From positions 1 to 18,720 of the forward strand of contig CALCKS010000127.1 in the NCBI GenBank assembly GCA_937965895.1: a stretch of DNA of 18,720 bases. Direction: 5' to 3'. The notes below the pieces were generated by a model. That model was not told the DNA's origin. It saw only the letters and a list, made by a program, of their open reading frames with translations, and ran no database searches. Below are positions 12,504 to 18,720 of the stretch, one piece after another. How positions within the stretch are numbered: the first letter of the stretch is position 1; every line of letters begins with the position of its first letter. Both the position numbers and the translations under genes were made by a program. The DNA is from an uncultured Campylobacter sp. GTDB lineage: Bacteria; Campylobacterota; Campylobacteria; Campylobacterales; Campylobacteraceae.

Positions 12504-14768
12504 TTAATATCTATACTCAAAACTTCCCAGTATCGTCCTACCCCTGGCAGCATTGTTAAAGATAGTAATATCGTCATTAAATACGTCGCTGGAGTAAGAT
12601 GAGTTATAAGTATAAAGCGCGTCCATGTAGTTTTTGTCGAATACGTTTTGTACTTCAAATTTAAAGGTTAAATTTTTAATCGGCTCGAAGGTGAGATAAA
12701 AATCGAAAATAGTCGGGATTTTTGGCAGTTCTTGCGTATTGATAATCTTAAATCTCGGATCGTTTTCGTCAAAAGCACCCCAGTTAAATTTAGGATTTAT
12801 CCTTTTTGCCTTACCGGTAATTTTGGCTATAGAACCAAGAACTAACTTTTCATTAAAAAGCCTAGTTCCAACGTCTATCGTAGCGTAATATTTCGGCAGT
12901 TCGCTAAACTGCGTAGTTCCACTAGCAGGTCCGTTCGTCCAGTCTAGCGCGAAACTATCTGAGGGCTGATAGGAAGATTTTTGACGAGTGTATGAGGCTT
13001 TGGCGTAAAATACGTCCATATCGTATAAAAACTCGAGCTCAAAGCCTTTTAAGGTGGCTTTGTCATTTAATCTAGCCAAAAACATCGTAACGTCGCCACC
13101 AGCATTTGTATAGCCGATTATCCTGTCGTAGATAAAATTTTTTATTTTAGTGTTATAGTAAACGGCTTTAAGCCCAAAAACGTCATCGTCCGAAAAAATA
13201 CCGTGCTTGTGGCTATTAAAGCCGATCTGATAGGTTTTTGCCGTTTCTGGTTTTAGCCCGGTGTTTATATCTTCATAAACAGAGCCGGAAGAGAAAAGTT
13301 CCTGTACGTTTAGCGGTCTAGTCGTCCTTTCGTAGCTGATAAACGGCGAAAACAACTCGTCAATCTTGGCTGAAGCCATAAGAGAATAGTTTAAATCGGT
13401 ATCTTTTCTTTTAAAGTCTCCGGCCTCTTGTGGAGAGCAGTAAGGATTCCCTGCTAAGCATTTGCCTTTTATGCCGCTCGTTTTCCAATTTACGAGATTT
13501 AAATTTGCATCGAAGGTAAAAATATCGTACTCAAGCGAATTGTCTAAATAATAATTAAATATCTTTTGTTTACCGTCTGGTATAGGATACGACGTCCTAA
13601 GTGTAGAGTACGCCTCGTCTCCAGTAACGCGTTTATATTCGTTATTTAGGGCATTTATGCCTAGTTTTGAGCTAAATTTAAGCTTATCTGTTATATCAAA
13701 CAAAAAGGTATTGCTAAGATCAAAAACCAGAGAACTATTTTTAAATTTCATCCCCTTTTCAAGATCCGCCCACGCCAGTCTTGCTTTTTTATCATAAATT
13801 TGTCTGGTTTTATTATATGATAAGAGCAAATTTATATCGATCAGGTCAGAATACGGATCAAAACGATAATCAAGCTGATAGTTGTCGCTGGTTATATCTC
13901 TTTTAGCTAGATAATTGCTATATCTCCTATATGTCAAAATAGCTTTGTTTATCTCACTATCGTATTCCAGCTTAAAAAGATAGCTTTTGGGGCGCTGCTC
14001 CAGCGAATCGGTATCTAACGCCGTAGGCAAATCAGGCACGCCGTCTCCGTCGATGTCTTTATCATTGTCTTTTATTTTGCCACCGCCGCCTATCTTATAG
14101 TCTTGCGAGATTTTTTTACCACTATATCCAAAAAGTACGCCTAGGCTTTGTCCGCCGTCAAATTCTTTTTTTGCCGCGACACTACCCATATAGCTTGGCC
14201 CCACGCCGTTTGAGCCATAACTATATCTACCTAAAAAGCCAAAAATGTGGTCGTCAGTTATAACGTCATTTACGCCTATGGTTCTAAAATTTGCACTTCC
14301 CATAAGTCCGTTTTGAGCACCGCTAAAACTTCCTCTCTCGATGTCTATACCTACTAGGAAATTTTGATCTATGAGTGCTCCAAAGGCTGAAGTGCCAATG
14401 TTGCCGGTAAAGTTATGAACCCCACCCGTATCGCTCGACGTACCGTAATAAGTCTGCGTAACTCCGTCTATCATCGTGTTTACGCGCCCAAGCCCTGTAA
14501 GCCCGCGGATGTTTACGGACACGCCGCCCTGAGATTGGTCTATTTGCGTGTAGCTGCCTGGCAAGCTTCTAACTACGGAGTCTATACTTTGATTTTCGCT
14601 TCTAATATCCTCTCGCGAACTAACGGCTCCAGGCGTCGAAAACGCCTTTTCGCTATTTTTGACCTCAGTAGCCGAGACTTCCAAGGTACTAAAATCGACA
14701 TCTTTTGCGTCAGCGCTCGCTAAACAAATAGCCAATATGCAAGCTATGTTAAAATTAAACCCATTCAT
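12504..14768 (-). CDS. TonB-dependent outer-membrane receptor (iron/heme type, CtuA-like)
   Basis: A 754-residue receptor with a signal peptide (1-21), then a TonB-box-like D-F-S-T-L-E-V-S-A (25-33). The plug spans about 40-165, with S-V-N-I-R-G-L (84-90) and R-V-N-T-M-I-D-G-V (95-103). A 22-strand-type barrel follows, ending in the aromatic residue tyrosine (F-E-Y-R-Y), as expected for outer-membrane insertion. Family traits and the neighbouring chaN-exbB-exbD-tonB genes point to iron or heme uptake; the set resembles C. jejuni Cj0177-Cj0181, whose receptor is CtuA. Residues 234-246 (D-N-D-K-D-I-D-G-D-G-V-P-D) form a calcium-binding-like loop in an early barrel segment. Two cysteines (C-L-A-G-N-P-Y-C) probably form a disulfide in an outer loop. 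AGAAGGA RBS; a Fur-box-like site lies upstream. Ligand is not certain. Confidence 0.88.
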   Translation of the reverse strand: MNGFNFNIACILAICLASADAKDVDFSTLEVSATEVKNSEKAFSTPGAVSSREDIRSENQSIDSVVRSLPGSYTQIDQSQGGVSVNIRGLTGLGRVNTMIDGVTQTYYGTSSDTGGVHNFTGNIGTSAFGALIDQNFLVGIDIERGSFSGAQNGLMGSANFRTIGVNDVITDDHIFGFLGRYSYGSNGVGPSYMGSVAAKKEFDGGQSLGVLFGYSGKKISQDYKIGGGGKIKDNDKDIDGDGVPDLPTALDTDSLEQRPKSYLFKLEYDSEINKAILTYRRYSNYLAKRDITSDNYQLDYRFDPYSDLIDINLLLSYNKTRQIYDKKARLAWADLEKGMKFKNSSLVFDLSNTFLFDITDKLKFSSKLGINALNNEYKRVTGDEAYSTLRTSYPIPDGKQKIFNYYLDNSLEYDIFTFDANLNLVNWKTSGIKGKCLAGNPYCSPQEAGDFKRKDTDLNYSLMASAKIDELFSPFISYERTTRPLNVQELFSSGSVYEDINTGLKPETAKTYQIGFNSHKHGIFSDDDVFGLKAVYYNTKIKNFIYDRIIGYTNAGGDVTMFLARLNDKATLKGFELEFLYDMDVFYAKASYTRQKSSYQPSDSFALDWTNGPASGTTQFSELPKYYATIDVGTRLFNEKLVLGSIAKITGKAKRINPKFNWGAFDENDPRFKIINTQELPKIPTIFDFYLTFEPIKNLTFKFEVQNVFDKNYMDALYTYNSSYSSDVFNDDITIFNNAARGRTILGSFEYRY

Positions 14769-14866
14769 GATGCTTCCTTCTAGATTATTTTGTTTTATGC
14801 GCGGATGTCAGGCGGCTTAAATTTGAAAGCGTCAATAACTTCTATGACTATATGGTAAGCCGTATC

Positions 14867-14887
14867 AAAATCATTATCTTATCATTT
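14867..14887 (-). promoter_or_regulatory. Fur-box-like site upstream of the TonB-dependent receptor
   Basis: On the minus strand the site reads AAATGATAAGATAATGATTTT, overlapping repeats of the GATAAT hexamer that makes up Fur boxes. A TACAAT -10 candidate (14892-14897) lies just upstream, so a bound Fur would cover the transcription start. The receptor thus probably has its own iron-repressed promoter in the 206-base gap after tonB. Confidence 0.6.
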
Positions 14888-14891
14888 AAGG

Positions 14892-14897
14892 ATTGTA
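14892..14897 (-). promoter_or_regulatory. Candidate -10 box of the receptor gene
   Basis: TACAAT on the minus strand, about 125 bases before the receptor ATG and directly upstream of the Fur-box-like repeats. It differs from TATAAT at one base. Placement is by inspection only. Confidence 0.4.
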
Positions 14898-14974
14898 TCA
14901 CCGCATATATAAATTTTTACTTATACCGGTTATCTTTAATTAACTCTTTTTAAACTATGGCACGATAGATAAAT

Positions 14975-15844
14975 TTATTTTTTTGAGGCTTTATATTTTT
15001 TTATATTAAATTCGATTGGAAAATTTAACGTCAGATCGTGATCTGAGCCCATCATTTCACTAGGAGGTGACGGCAGGGGTGAAGCGCGGTTAAAAAGCTC
15101 CGTCGCTTCGTTGTTTAAAATCTCAAATTTGCTCCCTTTAGTCAATAAAACGCTTAGCACTTCGCCGTTAGCTGCTATTTTTACTCTTACGTAAACGACA
15201 CCTTCAAATCCACTTAAAAGAGCATTGCTCGGGTATTTTTTGTGCTTGTTTAAGTGCGATACAACCATACCTTGCCAACTTTTTTTATCCGCGCCGGAAC
15301 CTGCAAAACTGCCGACTATCCTAGTTCCGCTACCGCTAACGGGCGCCGAAGCTACGTCATCCTTGGCTACGGAGTTTATATCCGAGTCCAAATTTGAAAC
15401 TTTTTGTGTGTCTTCATTGCTTTTTTTATTTGTTTCCTCGGCGATTTTCACGGGTTTTTTTACTATTTTCTTCGGTTTTATTTTAGGTTTTATTTTTTTT
15501 GGCATTTCCTGTTTTTTTACGACTTCGATTTGAGATTTTATCTCCTCTAACGAGGCTATCTCAGGCTTTTCCTCTTCTTTTTCTTTGACCACTGCTTCTT
15601 CTTCAAGTTGTGGTACGGAGGATTTTTGAGAATTTACGGCGACCTCTTTGAAATCGCCTATCGATAGATCTGAAATTATCATGATCGACTCGATTTGGTC
15701 ATTTTTTATCGGATAATCAAAGCCACCGAAATTCTGCTCCAAATTTATAGCCTTGCCACCATTTGCAATAAAAACAAAAAGCGCCGCATGCAACGCTGAA
15801 GCAAGAATAAAAGCAAATACCCAAGCAAGACGCGGAATTTTCAT
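14975..15844 (-). CDS. tonB: TonB energy-transducing protein
   Basis: A 289-residue TonB. A single N-terminal membrane helix (7-27) includes the conserved-type histidine H19, which couples to ExbB/ExbD. A periplasmic linker follows: acidic at 80-100 (E-E-E-A-V-V-K-E-K-E-E-E), then Lys/Pro-rich at 115-135 (P-K-K-I-K-P-K-I-K-P-K-K). The C-terminal TonB domain (about 190-285) has Y-P-S-N-A-L-L-S-G-F-E-G-V-V-Y-V-R-V (204-221) and S-P-L-P-S-P-P. It transmits proton-motive force to the outer-membrane receptor encoded next door. Its ATG overlaps the exbD stop (ATGA), so the two are translationally coupled. Confidence 0.93.
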   Translation of the reverse strand: MKIPRLAWVFAFILASALHAALFVFIANGGKAINLEQNFGGFDYPIKNDQIESIMIISDLSIGDFKEVAVNSQKSSVPQLEEEAVVKEKEEEKPEIASLEEIKSQIEVVKKQEMPKKIKPKIKPKKIVKKPVKIAEETNKKSNEDTQKVSNLDSDINSVAKDDVASAPVSGSGTRIVGSFAGSGADKKSWQGMVVSHLNKHKKYPSNALLSGFEGVVYVRVKIAANGEVLSVLLTKGSKFEILNNEATELFNRASPLPSPPSEMMGSDHDLTLNFPIEFNIKKYKASKK

Positions 15845-16236
15845 CAGTTTACAACCTTTGTCGAAAAAGCTATTTTGGTATATCCGGCTATCTTCACTCG
15901 CTCGACGGCATTGATCAAAATCTCATAAGGCACGCTTTTATCGACGTGAAAATACACTATCGCCTCGTAGTTGCGTCCGCTTTTTATATCCAGCGCCTGC
16001 GCGATATTCTCCGCTAAAACGGCTTGGCTACCCAAATAAATTTCGAATTTATCATTTATACTTAAGATTATAGGCTTATTTACGTCCTCTTTTTGTTTGG
16101 CAACAGATTTTGGCAGCTCGACTTTCACAGAGCTGGTTACTATGGGCGTAACTACCATAAATATAATCAAAAGTACTAGCATAACGTCGATAAAAGGCGT
16201 TACGTTTATCTCGCTTAGCTCTTCTTCGCTATTCAT
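15844..16236 (-). CDS. exbD: ExbD biopolymer transport protein
   Basis: A 130-residue inner-membrane protein with one helix and a periplasmic domain. The N-terminus is the classic S-E-I-N-V-T-P-F-I-D-V-M-L-V-L-L-I-I-F-M, where D17 is the proton-carrying aspartate of the ExbB-ExbD motor. I start at ATG 16236, which overlaps the exbB stop codon (ATGAATAG); an in-frame TTG at 16257 would add seven residues inside exbB and is less likely. The periplasmic part ends in the usual I-A-F-S-T-K-V-V-N. It works with ExbB to energise TonB. Confidence 0.93.
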   Translation of the reverse strand: MNSEEELSEINVTPFIDVMLVLLIIFMVVTPIVTSSVKVELPKSVAKQKEDVNKPIILSINDKFEIYLGSQAVLAENIAQALDIKSGRNYEAIVYFHVDKSVPYEILINAVERVKIAGYTKIAFSTKVVN

Positions 16237-17056
16237 TTTCCGCAGCCAGTCTATCAAATATCAAATAAATTTGAGAACTAAGCAGCCCTAAATGAGCATT
16301 AAATTTAACGCTACACCGCACCAGATAGTTATAAACCAAAACTGCTGGTATAGCGGCTACGAGCCCAAGAGCTGTGGCAAAAAGCGCCTCTGCAATACCA
16401 GGAGCCACCACGCTTAGGCTGGCGTTGTTGCTGTTTGCTATACCCACAAAGCTGTTCATTATGCCCCAAACCGTCCCAAAAAGCCCGACAAAAGGTGCGG
16501 ACGAGCCGATGCTAGCGAGCACTCCAACCCACTCTCTCATCACGTTCGCAAGAGACGATTTTTTAAGATCAAGCCTTTGTTTTACTCGCAATTTCATATT
16601 TGCGTCAAATTTGATGCTTTTTTTGCTCTCATCCTCAAGTTCTCTTATAAAATCCGTTGCAAAGCTCTTTTTCTTTAACTTTAAAACCCGCCAATCAGAC
16701 GCGTCTTTTACAGTATTTTCGTCAGATTTGAGTCTACAAAATGCCAGCTTAAACTGGATAAATTTGACGATAAAAATCGTCCACGTAATGACGGAAAATA
16801 AAATCAAAACGCATATAACAATCTTTACGACTATATGTGCGTTCTTAAAAAGCGAAATAAATGACAAATCTATGCTTGGTGCCTGAGAATTTGAGGCGAT
16901 GCCGGTCAAATTTTGCTCTTCGCCAAATTTCAAGCCAGCTTGAGATAAATTTACATCAAACGCTACTTGGCTATCGCTCGATTTTTCAAATTCACTTACG
17001 TTATTTTCACCAAACAACAAACAAAAAGAAAAAATAATCACTAAAATTTTAGCCAT
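16229..17056 (-). CDS. exbB: ExbB-type proton channel protein (MotA/TolQ/ExbB family)
   Basis: A 275-residue ExbB. An N-terminal signal-like helix and a periplasmic extension (1-70) precede three membrane helices at about 74-98, 178-201 and 222-245. The family core is visible in L-A-S-I-G-S-S-A-P-F-V-G-L-F-G-T-V-W-G-I-M (180-200) and P-G-I-A-E-A-L-F-A-T-A-L-G-L-V-A-A-I-P-A (219-238). The pentameric ExbB ring around ExbD uses proton flow to drive TonB. The gene starts nine bases after the ChaN-like lipoprotein gene ends and overlaps exbD, so all are one transcript. The long N-terminal extension is typical of the larger ExbB subtype. Confidence 0.93.
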   Translation of the reverse strand: MAKILVIIFSFCLLFGENNVSEFEKSSDSQVAFDVNLSQAGLKFGEEQNLTGIASNSQAPSIDLSFISLFKNAHIVVKIVICVLILFSVITWTIFIVKFIQFKLAFCRLKSDENTVKDASDWRVLKLKKKSFATDFIRELEDESKKSIKFDANMKLRVKQRLDLKKSSLANVMREWVGVLASIGSSAPFVGLFGTVWGIMNSFVGIANSNNASLSVVAPGIAEALFATALGLVAAIPAVLVYNYLVRCSVKFNAHLGLLSSQIYLIFDRLAAENE

Positions 17057-17065
17057 CTCGTACCT

Positions 17066-17890
17066 TTATTTAAATTTCCATAGATAATCAGCTTCTTTAG
17101 CACTCGTATCATCGCCATCAAAGCCTAAAAACAAAGTTTTAAATTTCTTTTTCGTTTTAAAATCCATAAGATGAAGCGGCACCCCTATGTCCTTTTGGAC
17201 GTGATACCTCCCAGCTATAAGCAAAGCGAAATTTGCAGATTTATTTACGACGTCAGCCATTCTACGATCTTTGTACTGCTGAGCCTGGACAAGCTTCTGT
17301 ATATCTTGCTTATTTACGCCTTCGTGCACTCTACCGACGATTTTCACGATAGCTTCTTGAACGCTTTTGGATGTGGAAAATTTACCCGATATAGGCTGGG
17401 CGCCGGCAAATATCAGCTTTATTTCGTCTTCGCTTAAATTTGCGCACTTGATGTTAGCGCTATAAAATGCTGTTTCTAGCACTCCTTTGTAATGCCTTAA
17501 CTCCCATATTTTATCATTCCATTTTATAGCTTTAATCAATTCGCCCGGACGAGTTTTTTTATCTAAGCCATCCGCATATTTTTGCTTATCGCCTCCAAGC
17601 ATCTCAAAAGCGACGTCTATGTTTTTATTTTTTGAAAGCGCTTTGATGAGTAAAATTTCTGCCAAATGGTGGTCAAAGTCATCGTGTAGCTCGCCTACCA
17701 GTAACATATCAGCATCTAACACCTCGACAATAAAGCCGTCAAAATCCATCGTTTTATTTGTACTTAGATTGACGATTTTAGCCGTAGCCTTGATATCATC
17801 TAGCTTTTGTGGCGTGACTTCATATTTGCCGCTACATCCAACCAAAAATAGAGCAAAGATAAGAAAAATAACGATTTTTAAAGTATTCAT
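17066..17890 (-). CDS. ChaN-like heme-binding lipoprotein
   Basis: A 274-residue lipoprotein: the lipobox L16-V-G-C19 follows a short hydrophobic helix. The domain is of the ChaN / cofactor-heme-binding (PF04187) type: L-L-V-G-E-L-H69-D-D-F-D-H74-H75 at the first metal/heme site, E96 in D-V-A-F-E-M, and A-G-R-Y-H230-V-Q-K-D-I-G-V-P-L-H240 near the end. C. jejuni ChaN (Cj0177) is a heme-binding lipoprotein beside the CtuA receptor, and this gene heads the same kind of set. It probably binds heme after uptake and sits in the outer or inner leaflet of an envelope membrane. AGGAA RBS and a Fur-box-like region precede the ATG, indicating iron-repressed expression. Confidence 0.88.
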   Translation of the reverse strand: MNTLKIVIFLIFALFLVGCSGKYEVTPQKLDDIKATAKIVNLSTNKTMDFDGFIVEVLDADMLLVGELHDDFDHHLAEILLIKALSKNKNIDVAFEMLGGDKQKYADGLDKKTRPGELIKAIKWNDKIWELRHYKGVLETAFYSANIKCANLSEDEIKLIFAGAQPISGKFSTSKSVQEAIVKIVGRVHEGVNKQDIQKLVQAQQYKDRRMADVVNKSANFALLIAGRYHVQKDIGVPLHLMDFKTKKKFKTLFLGFDGDDTSAKEADYLWKFK

Positions 17891-17900
17891 TTTTATTCCT

Positions 17901-17922
17901 ATTATCAGTTATTTTAGATAAT
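17901..17922 (-). promoter_or_regulatory. Fur-box-like repeat in front of the chaN-exbBD-tonB operon
   Basis: ATTATC and GATAAT form an inverted pair spaced by ten bases, and GATAATGACTATAG continues as a partial Fur consensus. A TATACT -10 candidate lies at 17929-17934, so the site covers the likely start. It matches the iron-regulated role of the genes. The exact box boundaries are uncertain. Confidence 0.55.
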
Positions 17923-17928
17923 GACTAT

Positions 17929-17934
17929 AGTATA
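17929..17934 (-). promoter_or_regulatory. Candidate -10 box of the chaN-exbB-exbD-tonB operon
   Basis: TATACT on the minus strand, within A/T-rich sequence about 39 bases upstream of the lipoprotein ATG and immediately before the Fur-box-like repeat. Confidence 0.45.
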
Positions 17935-17973
17935 AAATTTGTTATTAAAGTAGTATTAATCAAAATTAAAAAA

Positions 17974-18633
17974 TTAACTCAAAAATCCCCGCATCATATA
18001 CGCTCCGGCCGCGCCCGCATCCTTGACCTTGCCTAAATTTTCAAAATTTATACCGCCGATAGCGTAGGTTTTTATGCTTAAATTTTCGCAAATTTCACGT
18101 AAAAATTTAAGCCCTCTGCCCCGCTCTAGCGCGTGAGAAGGCGTATCAAAAATATGCCCCGCCACTACGTAATCAGCACCTAGCTCCTGCGCCGCTAGAG
18201 CCTGGTCTAAAGAGTGCACCGAAACGCCGATTTTGAGATTTTGCGTCAAATTCGGCACATAAGTGCCGCTAATTTCATCTTTATCCGCACGAACGCTACC
18301 TGATTTTACCAAATTTAAATCCGCTAAATTTACAGCCCGCTTGCCGCCTGACGCCATAAATTTAGCAAAAGGTAGATGTAGCTCACTCGCACCAAGCCTG
18401 CTTGCGGCGTTTGCGTGAGTATGTAAAATAAGCTGCGTGTTAGAGCCGCACTCAGCGATAATCTCAAGCGTTTTGCGGGCTAAATTTTCGTATTCATCCT
18501 CGGACAGATCGCTTTCCCTCAGCAAAATTTTATCCGCCTTGCCGCTTTGCGCTACTCGCCTAACGTCCGCGAAAAAATCCTCACTCAAGCGGCGGTTCGT
18601 TACCCAAACGAGCTCAAATTTACCAAAACCCAT
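17974..18633 (-). CDS. TenI/ThiE-family protein (thiamine metabolism)
   Basis: A 219-residue TIM-barrel protein of the thiamine-phosphate synthase / TenI family: L-L-R-E-S-D-L-S near 37-44, E-L-H-L-P-F near 84-89, I-G-V-S-V-H-S followed by A-D-Y-V-V-A-G-H-I-F-D-T-P, then Y-A-I-G-G-I-N and G-A-Y-M-M-R-G. The lysine of the ThiE R-E-K motif is serine here, and the H-L-P-F segment resembles TenI, the thiazole tautomerase, more than catalytic ThiE. It may act in thiazole-phosphate aromatisation or salvage. ATG with GTAAGGG upstream. Orientation is the same as the iron-uptake operon, but an 83-base gap and a separate promoter suggest independent transcription. Confidence 0.82.
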   Translation of the reverse strand: MGFGKFELVWVTNRRLSEDFFADVRRVAQSGKADKILLRESDLSEDEYENLARKTLEIIAECGSNTQLILHTHANAASRLGASELHLPFAKFMASGGKRAVNLADLNLVKSGSVRADKDEISGTYVPNLTQNLKIGVSVHSLDQALAAQELGADYVVAGHIFDTPSHALERGRGLKFLREICENLSIKTYAIGGINFENLGKVKDAGAAGAYMMRGFLS

Positions 18634-18680
18634 CGCCCTTACCCCAAAAGCTAAATTTTAGGCCCGCAAAAACCGCCGCC

Positions 18681-18720
18681 CTAAACGTAAATATGCTCGC
18701 TCATCACGGGCTGCAAATTT
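18681..18720 (-). CDS. Possible 3' end of an unidentified gene
   Basis: The frame ending at TAG (18681-18683) reads ...N-L-Q-P-V-M-S-E-H-I-Y-V with natural codon use and runs off the window edge. The alternative frame ending at 18661 gives an arginine-rich tail that looks less natural. With only 12 residues no family can be named. Confidence 0.25.
   Translation of the reverse strand, partial: NLQPVMSEHIYV

Overview
The window looks like chromosome from a Campylobacterota species, most likely an oral-type Campylobacter (C. showae / rectus / concisus / curvus group). This is an inference from three things: the very frequent AAATTT / AAATTTAA words, A/T-rich gene ends inside moderately GC-balanced genes, and the gene families present (DUF1104-like protein; ChaN-ExbB-ExbD-TonB-receptor set resembling C. 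jejuni Cj0177-Cj0181). I see no rRNA, tRNA, CRISPR array or insertion sequence. No stretch over 300 bases lacks a gene.

Region 1 (1-2750), envelope and decayed signalling genes: a broken response-regulator start (41-166, minus), a secreted DUF1104-like protein, an M23 murein peptidase, a divergent secreted SYLF-domain protein, and a 69-residue acidic protein whose stop codon lies inside its own terminator hairpin.

Region 2 (2910-10160), the most interesting part: a Fur-family regulator, then a 21-base palindrome, then a tightly packed plus-strand operon of nine genes, most of them overlapping or within a few bases of the next. They encode an HMA2/R-motif protein, a ferritin-like protein with a glycine-zipper membrane tail, a coiled-coil protein with a Lys/Ala-rich tail, a MamC-like membrane protein, a YtxH-like membrane protein, a P1B ATPase with a non-canonical Y-S-C metal motif and an arginine motif in place of a CxxC domain, an AGCS-type sodium:amino-acid symporter, a two-helix histidine-containing membrane protein, and a ModD/NadC-like phosphoribosyltransferase. 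I interpret the core (3457-7575) as a ferrosome-type (fez-like) iron-storage organelle cluster. The ATPase would load iron, the glycine-zipper proteins would shape or coat the membrane compartment, and the Fur-family protein would control it.

Region 3 (10234-12350): a hypothetical two-helix membrane protein with A/T-rich coding sequence and an EamA/DMT-type permease, both on minus.

Region 4 (12504-17890, minus): an iron/heme uptake module in the order chaN-like lipoprotein, exbB, exbD, tonB, TonB-dependent receptor, with Fur-box-like sites before the lipoprotein and before the receptor. Together with region 2 this suggests an iron island pairing uptake with storage. The right edge carries a TenI/ThiE-family protein and possibly the last codons of another gene.
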